Positions 8,966 through 17,276 of a DNA stretch of 64,000 nt are shown one piece after another. The position numbers were made by a program, and so were the translations under genes. Positions within the stretch are counted from its first letter, which is position 1, and the number at the start of each line of letters is the position of its first letter. The notes under the pieces are model-generated. The model ran no database searches, was not told where the DNA came from, and worked only from the letters and a program-made list of their open reading frames with translations. The DNA comes from Hymenobacter lucidus (GTDB taxonomy: Bacteria; Bacteroidota; Bacteroidia; Cytophagales; Hymenobacteraceae): NCBI RefSeq assembly GCF_020447265.1, contig NZ_JAJADR010000002.1, forward strand, positions 744,001 through 808,000, read 5' to 3'.

Positions 8966-9982
8966 ATGGCCGCCCGCATTACCTACCTCCGCAACGAACA
9001 GCTCCGCACCGTAAAGCCCGAGTACGCTGGCAACAAGCTGTTCGGCAACCAGTTTGCCAACGGCGAGGAGCTCTACACGCCCAGCTTCAGCAACGTTTTC
9101 CGCTGGAAATTCCTGACCGAAAACCCGCAGAAAGAAGAGAAGAAGGCCGACACCTGGACGCCGGCAGTGGTAAGCTGCACCGAGTTTCTGCAAAGCCAGG
9201 AAGATGGATTGGTCTGGCTGGGCCATGCCACTTTCGTGCTGCGCACCAGCGGAAAAACGCTGCTCTTCGACCCGCTACTCTTCGACTCTACATTTCTGAA
9301 GCGCCGCCACGCCCTGCCCTGCCGCCCCGAGGAGCTCACCGGCATCGACTGGCTGCTGCTCAGCCACGGCCACCGCGACCATCTCGACGACAAATCCATC
9401 CGGCTCCTGGCCCGCCAGAATCCGAACATGCAGGTGCTATCGTCGCTGCGAATGGCGCCGCTGCTGCGTGGTATGGCGCCGCAGCTGCAGGTGCAGGAAG
9501 CCGGCTGGTGGCAACAGTATGACCTCGGCCCCGAGGCGCCGCTGGGAATCTACTACCTGCCCGCCGCCCACTGGCACCGCCGCGGCCTAAACGATTTGAA
9601 TCAGGTGCTCTGGGGCAGCTTTCTGCTCCGGACTCAAGACAAGCTCATCTACTTTGCCGCCGACAGCGCCTATGCCGGCCACTTCGAGGAAATCGAGCGG
9701 CAGTTTGGCCCTATTGACATCTGCCTGGTCGGCATCGGGGCCTACAAGCCGGCGTTTATGATGCAGCTGAGCCACACCAACCCCCACGAGGCGGCCAAAG
9801 CGGCCAACGTGCTGCGCGCCGGCCACGTGGTGCCTATGCACCACGGCACCTTCGACCTGAGCGACGAGCCGGCTTCCGAACCGATTCGCACCATCGAGGA
9901 AATTGCGGCCGGGGGTATGCTGCGTGGCGAGCTTCATGCGCCGGCCGTGGGCGAGGTAATGCACTGGCCGGAGTGGGAATAA
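8966..9982 (+). CDS. MBL-fold metallo-hydrolase, NAPE-PLD/UlaG-like
   Basis: 338 aa from ATG 8966; an upstream frame start at 8921 lies in the terminator tail. Metallo-beta-lactamase fold signatures: WLGHATF (84-90), the zinc motif HGHRDH (134-139), a later H in AAHWHRRG, D in FAADSAYAG and H in PMHHGTFD. This order, with a long N-terminal extension, fits the NAPE-phospholipase D-like branch, which hydrolyses phosphodiester or lactone bonds. No signal peptide. Substrate unknown. Confidence 0.88.
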   Translation: MAARITYLRNEQLRTVKPEYAGNKLFGNQFANGEELYTPSFSNVFRWKFLTENPQKEEKKADTWTPAVVSCTEFLQSQEDGLVWLGHATFVLRTSGKTLLFDPLLFDSTFLKRRHALPCRPEELTGIDWLLLSHGHRDHLDDKSIRLLARQNPNMQVLSSLRMAPLLRGMAPQLQVQEAGWWQQYDLGPEAPLGIYYLPAAHWHRRGLNDLNQVLWGSFLLRTQDKLIYFAADSAYAGHFEEIERQFGPIDICLVGIGAYKPAFMMQLSHTNPHEAAKAANVLRAGHVVPMHHGTFDLSDEPASEPIRTIEEIAAGGMLRGELHAPAVGEVMHWPEWE

Positions 9983-10005
9983 TGCCCGCATCTGCTACAA
10001 GCAAA

Positions 10006-10043
10006 AGGCCCGCTCAACTGAACTGAGCGGGCCTTTTGCTTTC
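10006..10043. terminator. Bidirectional terminator between convergent genes
   Basis: A stem of about 16 bp (GCAAAAGGCCCGCTCA with its complement) encloses a short loop, with A-rich left and T-rich right flanks. It separates the metallo-hydrolase gene from the convergent T9SS protein gene. Confidence 0.85.
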
Positions 10044-10063
10044 ACCAGAACTTGCTTCACAGC

Positions 10064-11509
10064 TTATTGGCGCACTACTTTTTTCACAATCAATCCGACG
10101 GCAGTATGTAGCTGCACGGAGTAAATACCGGTCGGTAATGCACTCAAATCCAGCGCGACCTGGCTCTGGTGCGGCGGCAGCGTCAGGCGCTGCACTACCT
10201 GGCCCAGGCCGTTGACGACCTCCACCGGCATAGGGGCCGAGCCAGGCAGATTTGGCAGCTCCAGCGTGGCCACGCCCGTGGTGGGGTTGGGGTAGAGCTG
10301 TGTTTGAGCGGCCAGGGCGGCAGTAGGTTTCGTGCCCAACGTAATGCTCTGGAAGTCGCTATAGGTGTGTTTGAGCGAGCTTTCGTAGGCTTTGCTCGTC
10401 GTGTTGTAGTTCTGCCGCACTTTGGCCAGCAGGTCGTGGGCGGCGTTGTAGCGCAGCAGGTAGCGGTAGGCCTCGCCAATGGTCCAGACGTTATTAGCAA
10501 AGGATTCCGACACGTTGCCCAGCTCGTTACCCCACTCGTCGTAGCTGTGGGCATAGCGGTAGAGGCCCACCCAGGCGTTGTTCTGGCGCTGCTCAAACAG
10601 GCCCTGCGAGCTGCCGTTGGGCAGATAGGTAGTTGTGAAGCGGTTCTCCAGCTGCCAGCTACCGTTAATCCACCCTTCGCCTTCCGACGAGATAACCCGG
10701 TCCTGAGCGTCATACACGAAGTTGCTCACGCGCTGCTGGTTTACGTAGGCCCCGCTTTGCCACCGCTGCGACACCTGCCCCGAAACCAGCAGCGAGCTGG
10801 CGCTGGGGTACGTGTAGAGGTAGCGGGTATTGGGCTGGTAGATACCGGTAGCCGTATCCAGCAGGCTCTCCAGCTCTTCTACTACCGCGCCGGCCGCGTT
10901 GTAGGTGCGCGTTGCCCGGCCGCCGTAGGTCGTTACCCAGGCATTGTTGCGCCACTCCTCGTTGCTCCAGGCCAGGTAGCGGTTGTGAGCATCGTACTGC
11001 ACCGTAGCCCGAAACAGGTTCTGCCAGGCGCCGTTTTGCCACACCTGCTCCAAGTGCTCGGTCAGCAGCCCCGCGCTGTTGTAGGCATCCTGCGAGCGAC
11101 TCTGATTCTGCCAGGCCGCGTTATTCCAGATTTCGTTCAGGCTGCTCGTCTGGGCGCCGGCCGCGTTGTAAGTCCAGCTGACGCGGTTATGGAGCTGCCC
11201 CGTAATCGAGTCCTGCTCCACAATCTGTGTCGTCTGGCCGCTGGCATCGTAGCTGAACACCTCGACCCGGGCCGTGGTGGCCCACTGGTTGCCCAGGTAG
11301 TTCCAGTTGTAGATGGCACTTTTACCGGGCTTGCGCACGGTGGTGGCGCGCCGGGCCGGAGCAACCGCAACGGCTTTTTTCGCCAGCAGCTGCCGTAGCT
11401 CCCGCGGTAGCTCCGAAAGCTGGCGCCCCGCCATTTCCGGCCCCGACTGCGCGTGTAGGGCGCCCAGGCTAAACAGGCCGAGGGCTGCGGTAAGTAGTTG
11501 TTTCTTCAT
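10064..11509 (-). CDS. Secreted repeat protein with T9SS type A sorting domain
   Basis: 481 aa from the ATG at 11509, which gives a clean signal peptide (MKKQLLTAALGLFSLGALHA); the longer frame upstream runs into the divergent promoter region. The middle (about 60-390) is made of degenerate 40-45-residue repeats centred on W-x-N-x-x-W followed by R-x-x-Y-x-Y-D-A-x-G, a beta-rich YD-like pattern. The last 80 residues are a type A sorting domain: YPNPTTG, GLGQVVQRL, LPTGIYSVQL and a basic end (KKVVRQ). It should be exported by the type IX system and released or anchored at the cell surface. Ligand unknown. Confidence 0.88.
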   Translation of the reverse strand: MKKQLLTAALGLFSLGALHAQSGPEMAGRQLSELPRELRQLLAKKAVAVAPARRATTVRKPGKSAIYNWNYLGNQWATTARVEVFSYDASGQTTQIVEQDSITGQLHNRVSWTYNAAGAQTSSLNEIWNNAAWQNQSRSQDAYNSAGLLTEHLEQVWQNGAWQNLFRATVQYDAHNRYLAWSNEEWRNNAWVTTYGGRATRTYNAAGAVVEELESLLDTATGIYQPNTRYLYTYPSASSLLVSGQVSQRWQSGAYVNQQRVSNFVYDAQDRVISSEGEGWINGSWQLENRFTTTYLPNGSSQGLFEQRQNNAWVGLYRYAHSYDEWGNELGNVSESFANNVWTIGEAYRYLLRYNAAHDLLAKVRQNYNTTSKAYESSLKHTYSDFQSITLGTKPTAALAAQTQLYPNPTTGVATLELPNLPGSAPMPVEVVNGLGQVVQRLTLPPHQSQVALDLSALPTGIYSVQLHTAVGLIVKKVVRQ

Positions 11510-11825
11510 AAAACGAGAAGGGTAGAGACGATAATTACCTGTAAAGGTACTCGGTATGAGCCATGTAAAACTCCACCCGGCTACAAAATCCGAGTGAGCA
11601 TGCGCTATGCACATTGCCTGTGCCATTCCTGCTATAGTACCAAATCCTACCCGCCACCTAGCCGCCGCCGAGCTGAGACCTTCCCGCCATCTACCCCCCG
11701 CCAGTACGTTAGCCCGGCTCTGGCTACCATCCCCAATAAATCCAACTAACCATCCGGCTCCGGCCCAACTTTTTGCGGCAGTCCCGCCGGGCACAGTATC
11801 TTTACCCGCCCATTCCCCGCGCCGT
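11510..11825. other. Divergent intergenic region (316 bp)
   Basis: Separates the T9SS protein (minus) from the symporter (plus). It contains the symporter promoter at 11772-11804 and a possible minus-strand -7 box TACCTTTA (11542-11549). The overlapping 83-aa and 565-aa frame extensions show no protein-like sequence before 11826. Nothing else recognised. Confidence 0.6.
11772..11804 (+). promoter_or_regulatory. Promoter of sodium:solute symporter gene
   Basis: TTTG (11772-11775), 21 nt, then TATCTTTA (11797-11804), one mismatch from TAnnTTTG. It lies 22 nt before the ATG. Confidence 0.6.
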
Positions 11826-13304
11826 ATGTCCCCTACCCTCATCCTGAGCCTGATTGCCGGCTACTTCACCATTCTTATCGTCATTGCCCTGCTCACCTCG
11901 CGCAAGGCTACCAGCGCCAGCTTCTTCGTGGCCAACCGCAACGTGCCCTGGTACATGGTGGCCTTCGCCATGATTGGCACCTCGCTGTCGGGCGTCTCGT
12001 TCATTTCGGTGCCGGGCATGGTGCAGGATAAAGCCTGGAGCTACATGGCCGTCGTTATGGGCTATCTGGTGGGCTACCTTGTTATCGGCCTGGTGCTGCT
12101 GCCGCTCTACTACCGGCTCAATCTGGTGTCGATTTACACCTACCTCGAGCAGCGTTTCGGCTTCTGGAGCTACAAGACCGGCGCGGCGCTGTTCCTTATT
12201 TCCCGGGCCATCGGGGCGGCCCTGCGCCTCTACGTGGTAGCCGGCGTGCTGCAGGTGGCCGTGTTTGATGATCTGGGCGTACCCTTCGCCGTGACGGTGG
12301 CCGTGAGCATTCTGCTGATTTACCTCTACACCTTCCGGGGCGGCCTGAAAACCATTCTCTGGACCGATACTTTCCAGACCCTGGCCATGCTCACCTCGGT
12401 GGGCATTTCAGTGTATCTGATTTCGAATGAGCTGAACCTGGGCTTCAAACAGGTTATTCAGACCGTGAGTCAGTCGGAGATGTCGCGGGTGTTTTTCTGG
12501 GAATGGACCGACTCGCGCAAGTTCTGGACGCAGTTCATTTCCGGCATGTTCATCACCATCGTCATGACCGGCCTCGACCAGGATTTGATGCAGAAAAACC
12601 TGAGCTGCCGCTCCCTCAAGGATGCCCAGAAGAACATGTTCTGGTTTGCCCTCATTCTGGTACCCGTCAATGTGCTGTTCCTGTCCTTGGGCGTGCTGCT
12701 CTACCAATACGCCGCCGCCAAGGGCATTACGCTACCCGTCAACGCGGCCGGCAAGGTCATCGGCGACGACGTATTTCCGCTGCTGGCCACCGAGCACTTC
12801 TCCATCTTCGCCGGCATCGTCTTCATCCTGGGCATCATTGCCGTCACCTACTCCTCCGCCGACTCGGCCCTGACGGCCCTCACCACCTCCTTCTGCGTCG
12901 ATTTCCTGACCATCGGCAACTACCCCGAAAACCGGCAGCGCGTATTGCGCCAGCGCACCCACCTCATGTTCACAGTGGTGCTGGTTGTCATCATCCTGAT
13001 TTTTCGGCTCATGAACGACCAGAGTTTGATTTCGGCCGTCTTCAAAGCCGCCGGCTACACCTACGGGCCGCTGCTGGGCCTCTTCAGCTTCGGCATCTTC
13101 ACCCGGCGCCAGCTCCTCGACAAGTACGTGCCCTGGATGTGCGTCTGGCCGCCCGTGTTCTGCTACATTCTCAACGCCAACTCCAAGGCCTGGCTGGGCG
13201 GCTACGAGTTCGGGTTTGAGATTTTGCTGGTTAATGGCCTACTCACCTTCGTGGGGCTGCTGGCCATTTCGCGCCAGCCCGTTGCCGAATTGAACCCTGC
13301 CTAG
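11826..13304 (+). CDS. Sodium:solute symporter family protein
   Basis: 492 aa with about 13 membrane helices. SSS family features: an N-terminal helix then YFTILIV, the SFFVANRNVPWYMVAFAMIGTSLSG segment, QDKAWSYMAVVMGY, and helix 8 AVTYSSADSALTALTTSF, which carries the usual Na+-site Ser/Thr residues. It imports a solute by sodium symport; the substrate is unknown. Start chosen at ATG 11826 because a near-consensus promoter ends 22 nt upstream and the longer frame adds low-complexity sequence. A second, divergent SSS gene lies at 18464-20173. Confidence 0.92.
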   Translation: MSPTLILSLIAGYFTILIVIALLTSRKATSASFFVANRNVPWYMVAFAMIGTSLSGVSFISVPGMVQDKAWSYMAVVMGYLVGYLVIGLVLLPLYYRLNLVSIYTYLEQRFGFWSYKTGAALFLISRAIGAALRLYVVAGVLQVAVFDDLGVPFAVTVAVSILLIYLYTFRGGLKTILWTDTFQTLAMLTSVGISVYLISNELNLGFKQVIQTVSQSEMSRVFFWEWTDSRKFWTQFISGMFITIVMTGLDQDLMQKNLSCRSLKDAQKNMFWFALILVPVNVLFLSLGVLLYQYAAAKGITLPVNAAGKVIGDDVFPLLATEHFSIFAGIVFILGIIAVTYSSADSALTALTTSFCVDFLTIGNYPENRQRVLRQRTHLMFTVVLVVIILIFRLMNDQSLISAVFKAAGYTYGPLLGLFSFGIFTRRQLLDKYVPWMCVWPPVFCYILNANSKAWLGGYEFGFEILLVNGLLTFVGLLAISRQPVAELNPA

Positions 13305-13349
13305 CGCATAGTGTTTAGGAAGAGCCCGGGCGCTTGGGGTTTCCCTGCG

Positions 13350-13357
13350 TACCTTTG
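13350..13357 (+). promoter_or_regulatory. Possible -7 box for TonB-C protein gene
   Basis: TACCTTTG matches TAnnTTTG exactly, 64 nt before the ATG. No well-placed -33 TTTG is seen, so this is tentative. Confidence 0.4.
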
Positions 13358-13421
13358 CGCGGTCCGAGTGGGGCCTGCGCGGGTTTAGTGCGGGCCGTTT
13401 CTCCTCGTGTTGCTTTCTTCC

Positions 13422-13892
13422 ATGAAACATCTTCTCTTCATCTTCCTGCTCGTAGGTTTGGCCCTGCAGGCCCGGGCCCAGCAGCCGGCCAAGGCACCCA
13501 CGGTACTGAAGCCCGGCCGGATGCAGGCCCAGGCCCGCCCCGCCGCCAACCGGCCCGACGTGCCACCGCAGTTTCCGGGCGGGGCCCAGGCCCTGAGCGA
13601 GTTTTTTCAGCAGCAGATAAAGTATCCGGAGGCCGCGCGCGTCAATAAGATTACGGGCAGCGTACTAACGGCTTTTACCATCGACACTGATGGCCGCGTG
13701 AGCAGCCCCAGCGTGGTCAAAAGGCTCAGCCCCGAGTGTGATGCCGAAGCCCTGCGCGTGCTTGGTACCATGCCCGCCTGGAAGCCCGCCACCCGCAAAG
13801 GCCAGCCCGTAGCTATCCAGGTGCAGCTGCCGGTGCCGTTTGGCGACGCCAGCACGCTGAAAGTGGAAAAGGGCAAAACGAAATTTGAGTAA
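13422..13892 (+). CDS. Periplasmic protein with TonB C-terminal domain
   Basis: 156 aa from ATG 13422, giving a signal peptide (MKHLLFIFLLVGLALQARAQ). Residues about 60-145 match the TonB C-terminal fold: FPGGAQALSEFFQQQIKYPEAARVN, then GSVLTAFTIDTDGRVSSPSVVKRLSPECDAEALRVLGTMPAW. There is no N-terminal membrane anchor or proline-rich spanner, so this is not a full TonB energy transducer but a free periplasmic TonB-C protein, common in Bacteroidota. Role unknown; interaction with outer-membrane partners is inferred. Confidence 0.85.
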   Translation: MKHLLFIFLLVGLALQARAQQPAKAPTVLKPGRMQAQARPAANRPDVPPQFPGGAQALSEFFQQQIKYPEAARVNKITGSVLTAFTIDTDGRVSSPSVVKRLSPECDAEALRVLGTMPAWKPATRKGQPVAIQVQLPVPFGDASTLKVEKGKTKFE

Positions 13893-13904
13893 GAATTAGG
13901 AATT

Positions 13905-14026
13905 GGTGCCTAGTGCTTGGTGCTTAGTTATTGGTGTTTGCGGCTACTATTTGAATATGCAGCACCTTTTCAACTAAGCACCAACGCCCAACAACTAAGC
14001 ACTAAGTACTAAGCACTAAGTACCCA
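13905..14026. repeat. Facing arrays of degenerate heptamers (locus 1)
   Basis: Left array 13905-13939: GGTGCCT, AGTGCTT, GGTGCTT, AGTTATT, GGTGTTT. Right array 13971-14026: eight units such as CAACTAA, GCACTAA, GTACTAA, which are the complements. The two arrays can form a long imperfect hairpin. The right array ends 2 nt before the ATG of the ABC exporter gene. Confidence 0.8.
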
Positions 14027-14028
14027 GA

Positions 14029-15864
14029 ATGGCTAGAAGTGGAATGAATACCAGCGGCACGACCCTTGATCCGGACGTGCCCAAAAAGAAAATAACCAAG
14101 GAGAGCTTTCAGCACGGCCTGCGGATTTTCCGCTACGTGCTGCCCTACCGCGTTAAGTTTGTCTTCGGCATGATCCTGCTGGCCTTGTCCAGCGCTACGA
14201 CCATGGCCTTTCCCTGGGTCATCGGCAAGCTCACCGACACGGCCAACGGCAAGCCTTTTCTGCTGCCCAACGGCCACGTCATTACCATCAACCAGATTGC
14301 GCTGGGCCTGTTTGCCGTTATTCTGGTGCAGGGCACTTTTTCGTTTGGTCGCATCTGGCTGTTTACGCAGGTCAGTGAGTTTACCGTGCGCGACATTCGC
14401 CAGGCACTCTACCGCAAGTTTGTCACGCTGCCCATTCCTTATTTCGAGAAGCACCGCGTGGGCGCCATCACCTCCCGCATCACGTCGGATGTGGCCATGA
14501 TTCAGGACTCGTTTTCCCTGACCCTGGCCGAGCTGTTTCGGCAGGTAACCACGCTGATAGTAGGCATCACCTTCATCATGCTGGTGTCGGTGAAGCTCTC
14601 GTTGTTTATGCTGCTTACCTTCCCGCCCATCGTGGTGGTGGCCATGATTTTCGGCCGCAAAATCCGGGTATTGGCCAAGCAGACCCAGGAAGAGCTGGCC
14701 AAAACGAACGTCATCGTGGAAGAAACCCTGCAGGGCATCAACACGGTGAAGGCGTTTACCAACGAGCAGTTTGAAACCAACCGCTACGGCGCCTCGCTCA
14801 CCCGTACCGTGCAGGCCGCGTTGCGCAGCAACCTCTACCGCGGCGGCTTCGTGTCGTTTGTCATTATTGGCTTGTTTGGCGGCATCATTATGGTGCTGTG
14901 GCGGGCGGCTTCCCTGGTAGCAGCCGGCCAGATGACCATCGGCGACCTGACTTCCTTTGCGCTCTACACCATCTTTATCGGGGCTTCTGTGGGCGGCCTG
15001 GGTGAGCTCTATGGCAAGGTGCAAAGCACGCTGGGCGCCTCCGAGCGGATTCTGGAAATCCTCGACGAGCCCTCCGAGCCCACCCACCGGCCCCGCGTGG
15101 CCGGCACCGCCCCGCTGCAGGTGCGCGGCGACATCGAGTACCGCAACGTGGCCTTCAGCTACCCTACCCGCCCCGATCTGCCGGTGCTCAAAAACATCGA
15201 CTTCGACATTCAGGCCGGCGAGAAGATTGCGCTGGTGGGCCCCTCGGGCGCGGGCAAAAGCACCATTGTGCAGTTACTGATGCAGTTTTACGAGCTGAGC
15301 GGCGGCAAAATCCTGGTCGATGGGCGCGATATTCAGCTCTACGACCTCACCGAGCTGCGCCGCCATATCGGCATCGTGCCCCAGGAAACGCTGCTCTTTG
15401 GCGGCTCCATCCGGGAGAACATTGCCTATGGCAAGCTGGATGCCACCGACGAGGAAATCATGGCGGCGGCGCGCAAGGCCAACGCCTGGCAGTTCATTGC
15501 CTCCTTCCCCGAAGGCCTCGACACGCTGGTGGGCGAGCGGGGAGTGAAGCTCTCGGGCGGACAGCGGCAGCGCATTGCCATTGCCCGCGCCATCCTGAAA
15601 AACCCGGCCATCCTGCTCCTCGACGAAGCCACCTCGGCCCTCGACTCGGAAAGCGAAAAGCTGGTGCAGGGCGCCATGGACGAGCTGATGCAGAACCGCA
15701 CCAGCATCATCATTGCCCACCGCCTGAGCACCATCCGCAAAGTCGACAAGATTCTGGTTATCGACGGCGGCCGTATCGTGGAGCAGGGCACCCACGACGA
15801 GCTCAGCAACAGTGAAAACGGGCTGTACGCCAATCTGCTGAAGCTGCAGTTTGAGCTGAGCTAA
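14029..15864 (+). CDS. ABC exporter, fused membrane and ATPase domains (MsbA-like)
   Basis: 611 aa half-transporter. Six-helix exporter domain at about 30-330, then the ATPase with Walker A GPSGAGKST (about 404-412), Q loop VPQETLLFGG, signature LSGGQRQRIAIARA, Walker B AILLLDEATSALD and switch histidine IIAHRLST. Such ABCB-type homodimers export lipids or drugs; lipid A flipping (MsbA) is one option but cannot be proven by motif. ATG 14029 directly abuts the heptamer array; ATG 14044 is an alternative. A terminator follows. Confidence 0.93.
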   Translation: MARSGMNTSGTTLDPDVPKKKITKESFQHGLRIFRYVLPYRVKFVFGMILLALSSATTMAFPWVIGKLTDTANGKPFLLPNGHVITINQIALGLFAVILVQGTFSFGRIWLFTQVSEFTVRDIRQALYRKFVTLPIPYFEKHRVGAITSRITSDVAMIQDSFSLTLAELFRQVTTLIVGITFIMLVSVKLSLFMLLTFPPIVVVAMIFGRKIRVLAKQTQEELAKTNVIVEETLQGINTVKAFTNEQFETNRYGASLTRTVQAALRSNLYRGGFVSFVIIGLFGGIIMVLWRAASLVAAGQMTIGDLTSFALYTIFIGASVGGLGELYGKVQSTLGASERILEILDEPSEPTHRPRVAGTAPLQVRGDIEYRNVAFSYPTRPDLPVLKNIDFDIQAGEKIALVGPSGAGKSTIVQLLMQFYELSGGKILVDGRDIQLYDLTELRRHIGIVPQETLLFGGSIRENIAYGKLDATDEEIMAAARKANAWQFIASFPEGLDTLVGERGVKLSGGQRQRIAIARAILKNPAILLLDEATSALDSESEKLVQGAMDELMQNRTSIIIAHRLSTIRKVDKILVIDGGRIVEQGTHDELSNSENGLYANLLKLQFELS

Positions 15865-15883
15865 GCGCAGCCAATTTGTGAGT

Positions 15884-15914
15884 AGAAAGGGCGAAGCATT
15901 GCTTCGCCCTTTCT
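15884..15914 (+). terminator. Terminator after ABC exporter
   Basis: Perfect 14-bp stem AGAAAGGGCGAAGC with complement, loop ATT, then GTTTCT. Confidence 0.85.
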
Positions 15915-15959
15915 GTTTCTAACGGTTATCTTACTTGCCGAATATGTCCTCTATGCCTT

Positions 15960-16595
15960 ATGCAGACTTTGCCTTACGTCCGTCGTCACCCTATCATGTA
16001 TTCGCACGGCATGAGCGGTACGGCTGCAATGGCGTTTGTTCTGGTTTTATTCTATATGGCAATAGGCCGGCCTCAGTCTCCTTTTGCAGAGCCTTATTTA
16101 CAATTGCCTACTGCCACGCGTAATTATATCTGTATCCTACCAGAAGGTTATAGCCTAACTATTTCCATCGACGCAAAAAGCCGAGCTTATATTACTATAA
16201 GCGAGCAGGATCTGCAACTGGCAATTGTTCGGCAAATAGCTAAGAAGCATCAGATACGGCTTTCTGCAGCCCAACTTCGGGAGCAACGAAATACCCCATT
16301 TCTAAGTCAGGATATCCGACAACTGCCCATGTGGATTCCAGATTCTATACAGGAACGCCAGCAGATAAGCACAGGTATTCCGTCCATTTTGGGGAATGAT
16401 GAGTTGTCAGAATATATTGCTACCAGTATTTCTGTGACTCGCGCACTATACGGCAGCGCCTTGCATGTCAACCTTCGGGTGGATCGACGCCAATCAACCG
16501 CGCGGGTAAAACGCCTGTTTCAGCTGTTGCGCAACCAAGGTATCCACCGAGTCACTCTGCTCGCAGATCAGGAACCGCAACCGTATTCTATATAA
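15960..16595 (+). CDS. ExbD/TolR-like protein, divergent
   Basis: 211 aa (or 199 from ATG 15996). One membrane helix near residues 19-37, then a periplasmic domain: YSLTISIDAKSRAYITISEQDLQLAIVRQI, and a C-terminal ALHVNLRVDRRQSTARVKRLFQLLRNQGIHRVTLLADQ, which follows the ExbD/TolR beta-alpha-beta pattern. Differences from ExbD: the membrane helix lacks the conserved aspartate used in proton flow, there is a long insert between the two halves, and no ExbB gene is adjacent. The DNA is visibly less GC-rich than its neighbours. Assignment is by fold pattern only. Confidence 0.5.
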   Translation: MQTLPYVRRHPIMYSHGMSGTAAMAFVLVLFYMAIGRPQSPFAEPYLQLPTATRNYICILPEGYSLTISIDAKSRAYITISEQDLQLAIVRQIAKKHQIRLSAAQLREQRNTPFLSQDIRQLPMWIPDSIQERQQISTGIPSILGNDELSEYIATSISVTRALYGSALHVNLRVDRRQSTARVKRLFQLLRNQGIHRVTLLADQEPQPYSI

Positions 16596-16605
16596 TTGCT
16601 TTAAG

Positions 16606-17178
16606 TTGCCGACTCTTTCTACCTCCACCCTTTCTGCCCCCATCCAGGTAGCGCCGGCCGCCGTTTCGTTTGCCGACTACCAAGCCATTCACCAGGAGCA
16701 GCAGCGGCGGCGCTACCCCGAGCAGCCAGCTTCTAAGTCCGTTGCCTCCGAGTCCTGGAAAATGAAAGCCTGGCGCTGGGTATTGGTGGGGGCCGCTTTG
16801 TTTACGGTGTTCTCCCTGGTACGCCCCAAACAGCTGGTCGGGTGGCTCATCCTGTATGCCATTTCTACAGTACTAGGCCTGCTTCATCAGTGGTGGAAAT
16901 ACCGGCAGGCCTACCGCCAACTCCCCGACAAGCAGCAGGCTACCGGCTTTTCCGCCGAGCCGAAAGGCGTTACCGTCACGCAAGCCGGCCGCTCCCGCTT
17001 CTTCCGCTGGACTGACTTCTACAGCATTCAGCAGGTACCAGGCTGGGTGTTGCTCTACACCTCCGTAGAGCATTGCTATTACCTGAAGCTGAGCCTAGTG
17101 CAGCCCCCGGCTACGGCCGCCGATATTGAACGGCTGCTAGTGGCGCAGGACGTGGCGCCGACTACTGAGTTAGCATAA
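16606..17178 (+). CDS. YcxB-like membrane protein, uncharacterised
   Basis: 190 aa from a TTG at 16606, 10 nt after the previous stop; no ATG occurs until residue 53. A polar N-terminus (FADYQAIHQEQQRRR) precedes two membrane helices (about 55-95), then a C-terminal domain with VTVTQAGRSRFFRWTDFYSIQQVPGWVLLYTS, resembling the YcxB-like PH-type fold. Probably an inner-membrane protein with the C-terminal domain in the cytoplasm. Function unknown. The TTG start suggests translational coupling to the ExbD-like gene. Confidence 0.6.
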   Translation: MPTLSTSTLSAPIQVAPAAVSFADYQAIHQEQQRRRYPEQPASKSVASESWKMKAWRWVLVGAALFTVFSLVRPKQLVGWLILYAISTVLGLLHQWWKYRQAYRQLPDKQQATGFSAEPKGVTVTQAGRSRFFRWTDFYSIQQVPGWVLLYTSVEHCYYLKLSLVQPPATAADIERLLVAQDVAPTTELA

Positions 17179-17211
17179 ATTTCTAATTATTTTAGCATTT
17201 TCTGCCGGTAC

Positions 17212-17234
17212 AAACCCGTCCATGCGGCGGGTTT
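17212..17234 (+). terminator. Hairpin after YcxB-like gene
   Basis: AAACCCG and CGGGTTT pair around a 9-nt loop, followed by TGCTATTTTT. It also lies 43 nt before the next ATG, so attenuation is not excluded. Confidence 0.55.
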
Positions 17235-17276
17235 TGCTATTTTTACCCCATCAACTTCTCCACAATCACCTTTCCT

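Noticed and set aside
13905..14026. Heptamer arrays as a CRISPR array
   Set aside because: Units are 7 bp with no spacers and degenerate; no cas genes are present.
14002..15087. 361-aa frame antisense to the ABC exporter
   Set aside because: Starts inside the exporter and ends in the heptamer repeat; composition is that of a shadow.
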